A program made the translations under genes and the position numbers. Below the pieces are notes generated by a model that had not been told where the DNA came from, searched no databases, and saw nothing but the letters and a program-made list of their open reading frames with translations. A DNA stretch of 8,104 bases, from NCBI GenBank assembly GCA_016928975.1, contig JAFGJR010000185.1, positions 1-8,104 of the forward strand. Reading direction: 5' to 3'. The number at the start of each line of letters is the position of its first letter. Position 1 is the first letter of the stretch. Below are positions 1-7,033 of the stretch, piece by piece. The stretch comes from Sedimentisphaerales bacterium. Lineage in GTDB: Bacteria > Planctomycetota > Phycisphaerae > Sedimentisphaerales > SG8-4.

Positions 1-1812
1 TGGTGGATGATCGGCATCGCCCACGGCTCCAGCGGCCTGGACATCTCCGGCACGATGTGGTTCGTCATGGTGCTGTTCGTCTACGGCGTCAAGGGCGTCT
101 GGCTCCTGTGGGTCTGGCCGCTGTTCAACGTCATCTTCCGCATGATGTACCTCGGGACCTGGGTGCGTCGCTCGAACGTGCTCACCGGCGCCGAGTGGAT
201 GTACACGCGCTTCGGCCGCAACACCGGCACGGAACTCGCCTATCTCAGCATGGTCGTCTACGCGATCGTGAGCGTCGTCGGCTTCATGAGCATGGCCTAC
301 ATCGGCATCGGCAAATTCACCGCGTCCTTCATTCCCTTCGAATCGCTCGGCCTGTCCGCACAGGCTCTGCCCGGCAAGATGACGCCGGCAGACCTCTTCG
401 CCGTCGTCATCATGCTCATCGCCGGCCTTTACTGCGTCGTCGGCGGCATGTACAGCGTCGTGATGAACGACCTGATCCAGTTTGCCCTGATCCTGGTGGC
501 CTCGATCATCATCGGCGCCATCGCCATCGGCGCCGCGGCCTCCCACGACGTGCTCGCGGCGGTGCCCGCCGGCTGGGATCGCCTGTTTTTCGGCTGGCGG
601 CTCGACCTTGACTGGTCGAACCTGATCCCCAAACTCAACGACAAGTTATACAACCCGGTCACTCAGGGCGGCGACGGCTACTCCATCTTCGGCCTGTTCG
701 TCCTCGTGCTTCTGCTCAAGGGCGTGCTCGTGAGCATGGCCGGCCCGACGCCCAACTACGCCATCCAGCACGTGCTCTCGACCCGTAGTCCGCGCGAGGC
801 GGCGCTCGAGAACCTGATGATGGCGATTGCCTCGCTGGCCCCGCGATTCCTGCTGATCGCAGGCATCGGGACACTGGGCATTATCTACTTCGGCCCTGAA
901 CTGCAACAGATGGGCGCCGGCGGCAAAGTCGATTTTGAGCGGATCCTGCCTGACGTCGTGAACCGCTACCTGCCCATCGGGGCCAAAGGCATCATCCTCG
1001 CGGGTCTGCTCGCGGCCTTCATGAGCACGTTCGTGTCCACCGTCAACTCTGGCGCTGCCTATATCGTCAACGATATCTACAAGCGATACCTCGACCCCAA
1101 GGCCCCGGCGCGCCGGTACGTCATCCTGAGCTATTTCTGCTCCATCTTGATCATCGCACTGGGCATCGGTTTCGGTTTCGTGACGACCTCCGTACACTCG
1201 ATTACCGAAGTGCTCGTCTCGGTAATCGTGCCGGCGTTCGTGATCCCCAACGTGATCAAGTGGCACTGGTGGCGGTTCAACGGCTACGGTTTCTTCGCCG
1301 GCATGGTGGCCGGCACACTCTCGGCGCTCGTGCTACTGTTCATGGGCAAGGGCGAATACATGGCCCACCTGAGCCTGGAGCCCATCCGGATGCACCCGGT
1401 GTACGTCAACTTCCCGATTATCATGGCGCTCGCGACGATTGCGTCGGTGGGCGTGTGCCTGCTGACGCGGCCGGAGGACGACGCGGTGCTCAAGGGCTTC
1501 TACCGCACGGTGCGCCCCTGGGGTTTCTGGAAGCCAATCTACGAGAAGTGCCGGGCCGAAGACCCGTCAATCCAGCCCAACCGCGACTTCTGGCGTGACT
1601 GGTTCAACGTGATCGTCGGGATCGTCTGGGAGTTGGCGATGGTCGCCGCCCCGATCTTCCTGGTGATCCGGCAATTCGGCAGAGCAGTGCTCTGCGCCGC
1701 TGTGTTCGTGGCGATCTCCGCTATCCTGAAGTTCACCTGGTACGACAAGCTCGAACCAGCGGAAAACCCGGCCAACACCCTCGAAATCCTCCCCAGCCCA
1801 GCAATCGACTGA
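1..1812 (+). CDS. Sodium:solute symporter (SSS family), 5' end missing
   Basis: An integral membrane protein that probably couples Na+ import to uptake of a sugar or other organic solute. The reading frame is open from base 1 and ends with TGA at 1810-1812, giving 603 visible residues. The first visible residues (WWMIGIAHGSSGLD) match the family's segment around the second membrane helix, so I estimate that roughly 50-60 N-terminal residues lie outside the window. The visible part is a run of about a dozen hydrophobic helices. The segment encoded near 1003-1092 (AGLLAAFMSTFVSTVNSGAA, then YIVNDIYKRYL) is the family's characteristic small-residue, Ser/Thr-rich helix, which contributes to the Na2 sodium site in characterised members. 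The loop GPTPNYAIQHVLSTRSPREA is also typical. A soluble stretch near residues 490-530 precedes the last helices. The family is clear; the substrate cannot be read from sequence. The next gene converges on it, so it is not in an operon to its right. Confidence 0.93.
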   Translation, partial: WWMIGIAHGSSGLDISGTMWFVMVLFVYGVKGVWLLWVWPLFNVIFRMMYLGTWVRRSNVLTGAEWMYTRFGRNTGTELAYLSMVVYAIVSVVGFMSMAYIGIGKFTASFIPFESLGLSAQALPGKMTPADLFAVVIMLIAGLYCVVGGMYSVVMNDLIQFALILVASIIIGAIAIGAAASHDVLAAVPAGWDRLFFGWRLDLDWSNLIPKLNDKLYNPVTQGGDGYSIFGLFVLVLLLKGVLVSMAGPTPNYAIQHVLSTRSPREAALENLMMAIASLAPRFLLIAGIGTLGIIYFGPELQQMGAGGKVDFERILPDVVNRYLPIGAKGIILAGLLAAFMSTFVSTVNSGAAYIVNDIYKRYLDPKAPARRYVILSYFCSILIIALGIGFGFVTTSVHSITEVLVSVIVPAFVIPNVIKWHWWRFNGYGFFAGMVAGTLSALVLLFMGKGEYMAHLSLEPIRMHPVYVNFPIIMALATIASVGVCLLTRPEDDAVLKGFYRTVRPWGFWKPIYEKCRAEDPSIQPNRDFWRDWFNVIVGIVWELAMVAAPIFLVIRQFGRAVLCAAVFVAISAILKFTWYDKLEPAENPANTLEILPSPAID

Positions 1813-1849
1813 AGGCGGAATCGTCGAAGCGACGGACTATCTCACAACG

Positions 1850-1864
1850 GGGGACGCTGTCCCC
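1850..1864. repeat. Short GC-rich hairpin GGGGAC-GCT-GTCCCC
   Basis: A perfect 6-bp inverted repeat with a 3-nt loop, 37 bp after the symporter stop codon. No T-tract follows, so it is not a canonical intrinsic terminator. It could still act as a 3'-end stabiliser of the symporter mRNA. Similar GGGGAC/GTCCCC palindromes occur as dispersed REP-like elements in some bacterial genomes, but one copy in this window cannot establish that. Confidence 0.45.
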
Positions 1865-2033
1865 GGACCCGTGGCATTCCGCGCTTTGCGCCAGCAGCAT
1901 GATTCAAGAATCGTATGAGCCAGAAACGACTGTGCCGTCCCGATAATCACACACGCCTATGGTCAGGGCGTCTGCGAATGACCTTAACCCCATTCTGCGA
2001 GTTGCGTTTGCAGGAACGCCGCAAGGTGTTCCA

Positions 2034-2089
2034 GTAGCATGGGCGTCCCGCCCATGAATCCAAGATCACGGGCAAGATGCCCGTGCTAC
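2034..2089. repeat. Nested palindromic (REP/BIME-like) double-hairpin element
   Basis: Two perfect 7-bp hairpins stand side by side: CATGGGC / GCCCATG (2038-2044 and 2050-2056, loop GTCCC) and CACGGGC / GCCCGTG (2067-2073 and 2079-2085, loop AAGAT). The whole unit is also flanked by an outer inverted repeat, GTAGCATGGGC (2034-2044) against GCCCGTGCTAC (2079-2089), which pairs at 10 of 11 positions. It can therefore fold either as two small stems or as one long stem. It sits between two convergent genes, 9 bp from the stop codon of the minus-strand gene. That is the usual location for dispersed REP-type palindromes. No T-tract is present. The structure is seen directly; membership of a genomic repeat family is inferred. 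Confidence 0.7.
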
Positions 2090-2098
2090 GGAATGCTC

Positions 2099-3190
2099 TC
2101 ACGGACACACTACAAACGAGCGGCGGAGTTCGGCGACCGTTTCGAAGATAGCGGCAACCTTGTCATCCGTCACGGCGTCGTCCATGTTGATGCAGCACAC
2201 ACCCGTGAGATACGGATTGCCGGATTCCGATACGAGGCGGACAATCGTGGCACGGATTTCATCCGTCGTCTGTCTGACGATCTCTACCGGGCTCAGACGC
2301 AGGTTCAGGAAGGTGTTCGGAAGGAATTGGCGCAGCCGGGCCACGTCGCCGCCCCAGCCCACATCCAGGAAATCCAGGCAGGGCAGCTTCGCGAACGTCT
2401 GCGCATATCGGTGCGGATCGGGGCCGCAGTAGTGAATGCCGAAGGGGCGATGGCACCGGCTCCACGCAACATCCAGAGGCATCAGGAATCTCTCGTAGAA
2501 CGCCTCAGAGATCATCGTATGGGAGCATTCCGAGTGCAGGAACACCGGCCTGGCAAAGTGTCTGACATTGCGATTCACGGAGATGCTGCTCGTGCCGGTC
2601 GAATTCTCGACAGCCGTAACGAACCGCTCGATGATCTGGGCGATCCGATGGAAGTTTTGTTGGACATCTTCGGGATGAGTGTACATGTCCACGAAGACAT
2701 CCTGTCCCCTCAGGTCCAGTGCGATGTTGAGGATTCCGCTCCAGTTCACGTCGCCGCACACTCTGCCATACCGAGCTCTTAGCAACTCCACGAGATTCTG
2801 AAAGTCCCGCGACACTTGACTGTCGAATGCTCTCTCCGGCTCCACGATCAGCGTCTCGGCGTTTCGGGGCACGATCTGCGGCGGATGGTCCTCATGGTAT
2901 CGGACCTCGCAGCCCAGCATTTGCGAAATCATGTAGCCTGCGGCCAGATGCACTGCGCCCACCTCGGGTCTGATCTCGCCTTTCGCAGAGCCCAGGCCGA
3001 ACCGCCCCCACTTCTCGTGGAGCACTCTCTCCATCCTCCGCTCTTCCTCGACGCGCCGGGCCGGATGAAAGAAGAAATCCCGGTCAAAACATACTCCCGC
3101 GTGCTTGTGCCACCATTCCGGGGCAAAGACCACCTCCACCGGCAGCATCGCGTCGCCCAACCACGGATTTCGCGTGTGGCATTCGTCCAC
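2099..3190 (-). CDS. URO-D / corrinoid methyltransferase-like protein
   Basis: A cytoplasmic TIM-barrel protein of the uroporphyrinogen decarboxylase superfamily (363 residues), probably from the methyltransferase-like branch (MtaA/CmuA type) rather than a haem-pathway HemE. Residues 253-255 are His-Tyr-Cys and residues 332-333 are Cys-Cys, 77-78 residues later. This fits the HxC...C pattern that binds zinc for thiol activation in corrinoid-dependent methyltransferases. The N-terminal part (PEWWHKHAG at 24-32, DFFFHPARRVEEERRMERVL at 38-57) and the segment SECSHTMISEAFYERFLMP (220-238) resemble planctomycete URO-D-like proteins of unknown substrate. I chose the GTG at 3190 because GAAGGAG lies 5 nt upstream. 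A longer in-frame extension is only open sequence antisense to its neighbours. The gene follows the GntP permease by 38 bp on the same strand, so the two are probably co-transcribed. Family confident; reaction unknown. Confidence 0.88.
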   Translation of the reverse strand: MDECHTRNPWLGDAMLPVEVVFAPEWWHKHAGVCFDRDFFFHPARRVEEERRMERVLHEKWGRFGLGSAKGEIRPEVGAVHLAAGYMISQMLGCEVRYHEDHPPQIVPRNAETLIVEPERAFDSQVSRDFQNLVELLRARYGRVCGDVNWSGILNIALDLRGQDVFVDMYTHPEDVQQNFHRIAQIIERFVTAVENSTGTSSISVNRNVRHFARPVFLHSECSHTMISEAFYERFLMPLDVAWSRCHRPFGIHYCGPDPHRYAQTFAKLPCLDFLDVGWGGDVARLRQFLPNTFLNLRLSPVEIVRQTTDEIRATIVRLVSESGNPYLTGVCCINMDDAVTDDKVAAIFETVAELRRSFVVCP

Positions 3191-3195
3191 AAATG

Positions 3196-3202
3196 CTCCT
3201 TC
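3196..3202 (-). promoter_or_regulatory. Shine-Dalgarno site that fixes the GTG start of the URO-D-like gene
   Basis: GAAGGAG on the minus strand, separated by 5 nt (CATTT) from the GTG at 3190. It is the best ribosome-binding match near the N-terminus and lies inside the 38-bp gap after the permease stop, so translation probably initiates independently. The alternative ATG at residue 15 would cut into the conserved N-terminus. Confidence 0.7.
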
Positions 3203-3228
3203 GGGTGTCGTCAGGACAGCCGCAGCAC

Positions 3229-4725
3229 TCAGGTCTCCTGGGGCACGAGCCGGGTCCGGAAGGCCAGGATCAGTGCAGCCAGGATGACGCCATACCCGGC
3301 GAAGGCCCAGAGCGGCCGGCCCGTCTGCCAGAGCACGGCCAGGATGAACGAGATGACGGCGCTGGCCAACCCTATGCTCGCCAGAGTCGGCAGCCAGGTC
3401 TTGAGGCCCTCCGCCTCGGTCAGGCCGGTCATCTTGACGAAGATCCAGAACCCGCTGTCGTTCATCCACGAGCCGATCAGCGCGCCGCCGCCGATGGCGG
3501 TAGCCAGCAGGACAGGCGGATAGCCAAGCGAGTCCATGGAGGGGACCATGGCCGCGATCATAGCCGAAGCGGTAATCATCGCCACGGTGCTGGATCCCTG
3601 GGCCACTTTCATGACGCAAGCGATGAGCGTACCCATGACGAGGAACATGATGCTGCTGCTCTGCCCCGCGGCGCCACCTTTGAAGATGCCTTCGATCGCT
3701 GGGCCGATCTCCGCGGCCTTGAGCATGGCGCCGAAGGCCCCGCCGGCGGCGGTGATCAGGATGATGATGCCGCCGCTCATGAGCGAGACCTCGATCACTT
3801 TGGCGAGTTCCAGAGTCGTCAGTCTGCGCTTGCTCTTGAGGACCCACACGGCAACGGCGGCCGACAAAAGCATGGCGAAATTGACGTTGCCGAGGATGGC
3901 CATCACGTCTGCGATCCGCTGGAGGATTGAAGGTTCCGCCGATGCGGCGACGGCCTGCGCCTTGGCCACTGCCTTGGCGGCGGTTGAGACAATCGTATTC
4001 ATCGAGACCAGCACCACGGGCAGCGCGATGGGCAGCAGGGACGGAAGCAACGCAGGCAGTTGGTGGTCTTCGAGGGGTTCCGGTTCCGTCATCCCGTCGG
4101 CCAGCGGGCGCATCTCGATGCGCGCCCGCCGGTCGAGCCACCTCGCAAAACCGATGCCCGCCAGGGCGCAGGGCACCGCGATGAGCACGCCGAACAGAAT
4201 CATCACGCCGAGATCGATGCCGAGCTGGTCGGCCATGAGCAGCGGGCCCGGCGTCGGCGGCACCAGGCAGTGCGTGGTCACGCCGCCGACGGTGATCGCC
4301 AGGGCAAACCGCAGCGATTTCGTTCCCGTTCGGCGGTTCGCCGAACGGGCCAGCGGGATCAGCAGGTAGAAAACCGTATCGAAGAAGACGGGAATTGACA
4401 GTACAAAGCCGCTCGACATCAAGGCCCAGGAGCACCGCTTCTCTCCGAGCACGGACAGAAAGGCCCTCACGATCCGGTCGGCGGCACCGCTGTCCATCAT
4501 GCACTTGCCGATCACGACGGCCAGAGCGATGACGATGCCGATGTTGCCGGCCGTGCTGCCGAACGCAGCCGCCACCCGGTTGATCTTGTCGGCGGTCGCG
4601 CCCGGCGCCAGCAGGCTCACCACGATCGCCGATACGATCAGGGCAATGAAGGCATTGAGTCGCAGGGCCGCGATCAGGAAGATGATCGCGAAGATGCCGA
4701 TCGCAAGGATAAGCAATGGATGCAT
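3229..4725 (-). CDS. GntP family permease (gluconate/sugar-acid:H+ symporter type)
   Basis: A polytopic inner-membrane transporter of 498 residues, slightly longer than the roughly 440-450 usual for enterobacterial GntP proteins. Family hallmarks are present in order. FFDTVFYLLIPLAR lies at 114-127, THCLVPPTPGPL at 151-162, AGGAFGAML at 327-335, KVAQGSSTVAMITASAM at 373-389, and GSWMNDSGFWIF followed by KMTGLTEAEGLKTW at 418-444. The start is the ATG at 4725, with GGGAG 7 nt upstream and a TATAAT promoter further up. Known members import gluconate, fructuronate, idonate, D-serine or glycerate by proton symport, so the substrate cannot be fixed here. No gluconate kinase, dehydratase or GntR-type regulator is in the window. 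The only operon partner visible is the URO-D-like protein downstream. The extra length lies mainly in the central loop around residues 200-275, which is Ala-rich. Confidence 0.93.
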   Translation of the reverse strand: MHPLLILAIGIFAIIFLIAALRLNAFIALIVSAIVVSLLAPGATADKINRVAAAFGSTAGNIGIVIALAVVIGKCMMDSGAADRIVRAFLSVLGEKRCSWALMSSGFVLSIPVFFDTVFYLLIPLARSANRRTGTKSLRFALAITVGGVTTHCLVPPTPGPLLMADQLGIDLGVMILFGVLIAVPCALAGIGFARWLDRRARIEMRPLADGMTEPEPLEDHQLPALLPSLLPIALPVVLVSMNTIVSTAAKAVAKAQAVAASAEPSILQRIADVMAILGNVNFAMLLSAAVAVWVLKSKRRLTTLELAKVIEVSLMSGGIIILITAAGGAFGAMLKAAEIGPAIEGIFKGGAAGQSSSIMFLVMGTLIACVMKVAQGSSTVAMITASAMIAAMVPSMDSLGYPPVLLATAIGGGALIGSWMNDSGFWIFVKMTGLTEAEGLKTWLPTLASIGLASAVISFILAVLWQTGRPLWAFAGYGVILAALILAFRTRLVPQET

Positions 4726-4769
4726 CCGTGTACTCCCAGGAACCGAGCAAAGACAGCATCAAAAACAGC

Positions 4770-4797
4770 ATTATAGCCCGCCGGACGAGCAAGTCCA
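4770..4797 (-). promoter_or_regulatory. Sigma-70-type promoter of the permease/URO-D operon
   Basis: On the minus strand, a perfect -10 box TATAAT (4770-4775) lies 16 bp downstream of TGGACT (4792-4797), which matches TTGACA at four of six positions. Transcription would begin near 4763 and leave a leader of about 38 nt before the permease ATG, with GGGAG as the ribosome-binding site. No operator palindrome was recognised nearby. Confidence 0.55.
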
Positions 4798-5024
4798 TCG
4801 ACCCGTCCGAAGTTCTCAGGGCGCAGTCCTCTCTATGCACAGTATGACGGCCCTCCAATAGGGAATGCTGTACCCCGTCGGCCACGCTGATCTTCCTGGT
4901 ATTGGGGGTCCCATTTCGGACAGGGCAGTATATAGTAGTGGTTTTCGCCGATGATTGTGCTCCTTGGATACTGGATGGAACGAATGATCTATGTTCTATA
5001 CGAGCAAACGGAGAGAATCGCGTC

Positions 5025-6137
5025 ATGGGCACGTCGAGCAGACCAGAGGCCAACGGATCAGGAGAGAACGTTTCTGGAGCCGGCCAGGTCCCTGACTCCG
5101 GCGTCAGGAAGGGGCCGGAAGCAAGCGGTGCAAGCCGGACCGATCACCGAAGTGAAGATGGGTTGCTGGCGGAATTCGACCGTCAGTTTCGAACGATGTT
5201 CGAGGCCACAGTGGACGGAATCGTCGTCGCCGACAACGAGACACGACGGGTCTACACGGGCAAGGGGTTGAACGTCATCGCCCCAACGGAGGTGCAGGGA
5301 CAGCAGCGATGGTACAACACGACGATCGAGCCGATCCGGGACGCCGCCGGCAGGATCACGGCTGCTCTGGTCATCGGGCGGGACATCCATGAGCTGCAAC
5401 AGGCTCGACAGGCGCTCGACGAGTACCGCGAGAAGATGTGCCGGGCCGAGCAGCTCGCCTCGCTGGGCGCCCTGAGCGCCACGATCGCCCGCGAGCTGAC
5501 GCAACCCTTGACGGTCAGCCGACTCGCCCTACAGGAGGCGATGACGGAACTCGATGCCGCCGGTCGCATCGAGAAGGTCATGGAATCGCTTCGCGAATGC
5601 CTGGAGGGAGTGTGCGACGCCGCCAGCCGGGTCGAGCGATTCCGGAGTTTCACGCGGCGGTCCCCCAGAGAGGCGCCGGGCGAGGTGCGGCTGCAGGATG
5701 TCGTCAAGCAGACCGTCCGGCTGCTCGAAGGAAGAGCCCGGCAGCGCCGAGTGTCCTTATCCACGCGAGGCATGACCGCACTGCCGCCGATTTACGCCAA
5801 CGAGAAAGACGTGCAACAGATGTGCTTCGCACTAATGGAAGACGCCATCCAGGCCGCCGATGGCAATCGAGCGCGCAAGCTGGACATCAGCGGCCGCAAG
5901 GTGGCCGACGGCGTCATGCTCCAGTTCGAAGATACCCGCGGCGGCATGGCGCCCGAACACGTCGACAGAATCTTCGAGCCGTTCTTCACGACCCGGCGGC
6001 AGGGGGAGGGGGCGGGCCTGGGTCTGTCCACCGTTCGCCGCGTAGTCACTCAGGCAAATGGGAGTATCCGCGTAGAGAACCGCCCCGGCGAAGGCGCCAC
6101 CTTCCGTGTCACGCTACCCGTGCGACAGCAGGCGTGA
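5025..6137 (+). CDS. PAS sensor histidine kinase homologue, apparently a pseudokinase
   Basis: A 370-residue soluble protein with no membrane helix. Residues 1-48 are polar, Gly/Ser-rich and look disordered. A PAS-like segment follows at about 51-124, then a coiled-coil linker at 121-142, a dimerisation (HisKA-type) region at 143-205 and a HATPase domain at about 220-366. Key catalytic residues are missing. The H-box reads ARELTQPL, with Arg156 where the phosphoacceptor His normally stands (usual form AHELNQPL). The N-box reads LMEDAIQA, with Asp273 in place of the Mg-binding Asn. The G1 box reads DTRGG with Arg305. The F-box (IFEPFFTT, 316-323) and G2 box (GAGLGLSTVRRVV, 329-341) are kept. 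The PAS domain lacks its central portion. The start is the ATG at 5025 with GGAGAG upstream (GGAG at 5010-5013); an in-frame TTG at 4902 would add 41 unconvincing residues. No response regulator is adjacent. It may be a signal-binding regulator or a decaying gene; the frame is intact. Confidence 0.88.
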   Translation: MGTSSRPEANGSGENVSGAGQVPDSGVRKGPEASGASRTDHRSEDGLLAEFDRQFRTMFEATVDGIVVADNETRRVYTGKGLNVIAPTEVQGQQRWYNTTIEPIRDAAGRITAALVIGRDIHELQQARQALDEYREKMCRAEQLASLGALSATIARELTQPLTVSRLALQEAMTELDAAGRIEKVMESLRECLEGVCDAASRVERFRSFTRRSPREAPGEVRLQDVVKQTVRLLEGRARQRRVSLSTRGMTALPPIYANEKDVQQMCFALMEDAIQAADGNRARKLDISGRKVADGVMLQFEDTRGGMAPEHVDRIFEPFFTTRRQGEGAGLGLSTVRRVVTQANGSIRVENRPGEGATFRVTLPVRQQA

Positions 6138-6145
6138 CTACGCGG

Positions 6146-6754
6146 CTACTTGCCCTCGGTCGATGCGCTCGACGCATTCGCGCTGGCGCCGGCATCCTTG
6201 CCGGCGGCCGTTCCGGAGCGTTCGGCATCGAAGGCCACGATCATGTCACGGCACGCCTGCGGCACGCGGTCCGGCGTGATCACGCACATCTTGTGCTGGG
6301 AGATCACCGCCAGACCCTCCGGTTTGGGCAGCACCTCCACGCCTCGCAGAAGCAACTTCATATCCTGCTCCAGAGGCGCATCCTTCAACAGGCCGGCGGC
6401 GAGGAAGTACCGGCACGCCTGGGCCAGAGCCGCCAGCATCTGCGTATGGATGCCGTGTCGCTCGACGATGAACGACAACCCCACGGCGACGGTGGCCCCT
6501 TTCGCGTCCGTCAGCTCCGTCGTCACGACCCCGAGCGTCCAATCGGCGCCGGTCTCGACAAACTCCACGGGCCCGTGGGCCTGAAGTTCCCTCGCGAGGC
6601 ACTGACGGAGCATGCCCTTGAGCTCCTCGCGAGCGCTGATGTCCAGCGTGATCTTCGCCGGAGCCGGCGGCACAGCCTGTACCACGCCCGGACCCGTAGG
6701 CGCAGGGGTTCCCAACGACATGAGCCACAAGAGAGAGAGAATCGACGCATTCAT
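6146..6754 (-). CDS. Hypothetical protein, possibly exported (202 aa)
   Basis: I do not recognise the family. The N-terminus (MNASILSLLWLMSLG) is hydrophobic, followed by a Pro/Ala/Gly-rich stretch to about residue 33, with VQA at 25-27 as a possible cleavage site. This suggests a signal peptide or membrane anchor, although the usual positive N-terminal charge is absent. Residues 35-178 look like a folded alpha/beta domain with a Cys at each of 52, 114, 157 and 168. The tail from about 180 is Ala/Ser/Gly-rich and probably disordered. The ATG at 6754 was chosen because GGAGGAGG lies 6 nt upstream; a GTG at 6859 in the same frame has no such site. It converges with the kinase gene with only 8 bp between the stop codons. 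A strong promoter (6883-6910) gives it its own transcript with a leader of about 120 nt. Gene reality is well supported; function unknown. Confidence 0.75.
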   Translation of the reverse strand: MNASILSLLWLMSLGTPAPTGPGVVQAVPPAPAKITLDISAREELKGMLRQCLARELQAHGPVEFVETGADWTLGVVTTELTDAKGATVAVGLSFIVERHGIHTQMLAALAQACRYFLAAGLLKDAPLEQDMKLLLRGVEVLPKPEGLAVISQHKMCVITPDRVPQACRDMIVAFDAERSGTAAGKDAGASANASSASTEGK

Positions 6755-6760
6755 TTCCAA

Positions 6761-6768
6761 CCTCCTCC
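6761..6768 (-). promoter_or_regulatory. Strong Shine-Dalgarno site of the 202-aa hypothetical gene
   Basis: GGAGGAGG on the minus strand, 6 nt before the ATG at 6754. It is the strongest ribosome-binding match in the window and decides the start against the in-frame GTG at 6859. Confidence 0.75.
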
Positions 6769-6882
6769 ATAGTGATTGAAATGAATTCACCCTGAGAGCC
6801 TCGGAGCGTGCGTCACCGGCAGCGGCCAACCCTGCCGCCGAACGTCCGGCCGCACCCACCCCGGTCCCTTCTCACGACAAGG

Positions 6883-6910
6883 ATTGTAGTGTCCCCGCCT
6901 CGGATGTCAA
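6883..6910 (-). promoter_or_regulatory. Near-consensus sigma-70 promoter with long leader
   Basis: On the minus strand, a perfect TTGACA -35 box (6905-6910) and a TACAAT -10 box (6883-6888) are separated by 16 bp. This is the best promoter match in the window. Transcription should start near 6876, leaving a leader of about 120 nt before the ATG at 6754. The leader contains a 6-bp stem CGGCAG/CTGCCG (6817-6822 with 6832-6837, 9-nt loop). The promoter lies about 70 bp beyond the cold-shock gene's terminator, so the two minus-strand genes are separate units. Confidence 0.75.
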
Positions 6911-6977
6911 TGATTTTCTGCGTAGCGCTGTGCAAATCCGCCCAACTTCCATTCTGCCCAACGCCATTTCCTGAGTG

Positions 6978-7005
6978 AAAAAGGCCCCGCCGGGGATGCG
7001 GGGCC
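6978..7005 (-). terminator. Intrinsic terminator of the cold-shock gene
   Basis: Read on the minus strand, GGCCCCGC and GCGGGGCC form a perfect 8-bp GC-only stem (6998-7005 with 6983-6990) around a 7-nt loop, followed at once by five T residues (6982 to 6978). It lies 28 bp after the stop codon of the cold-shock gene. On the plus strand the tail would be missing, so it acts in one direction. Confidence 0.88.
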
Positions 7006-7033
7006 GTCGTGGATTCAATTCCGGGCAGGTGAC

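Noticed and set aside
646..1266. A 206-codon minus-strand frame opposite the symporter
   Set aside because: Asp/His/Arg/Glu-rich translation typical of the reverse complement of a hydrophobic membrane-protein gene.
2099..3190. HemE (true uroporphyrinogen decarboxylase) for the URO-D-like gene
   Set aside because: The N-terminal substrate-binding pattern of HemE (Arg-rich RQAGRY type) is absent, whereas the HxC...C pattern of methyltransferase-like members is present.
3536..4369. A 277-codon plus-strand frame opposite the permease
   Set aside because: It is the antisense shadow of a GntP gene with all family motifs; Met/Ala/Arg-rich low-complexity translation.
4929..5000. TATATA (4929-4934), and TTGGAT with TATGTT (4964-4995), as a kinase promoter
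   Set aside because: The spacings to any -35 are 20 bp or more and the hexamers are poor, so no kinase promoter is called.
4902..5024. TTG-initiated 41-residue N-terminal extension of the kinase
   Set aside because: No ribosome-binding site was seen at the TTG, and the extension has no recognisable domain; the ATG at 5025 has GGAGAG upstream.
2099..5053. A 984-codon open frame on the minus strand
   Set aside because: Only its last 364 codons (from the GTG at 3190) are the URO-D-like gene. The rest is Arg/Gly/Asp/His-rich sequence out of frame with the clear GntP permease, a typical high-GC shadow.
5438..6772. A 444-codon plus-strand open frame over the kinase and the 202-aa gene
   Set aside because: Its translation is Arg/Gly/Pro-rich with no domain, and it overlaps two better-supported genes.
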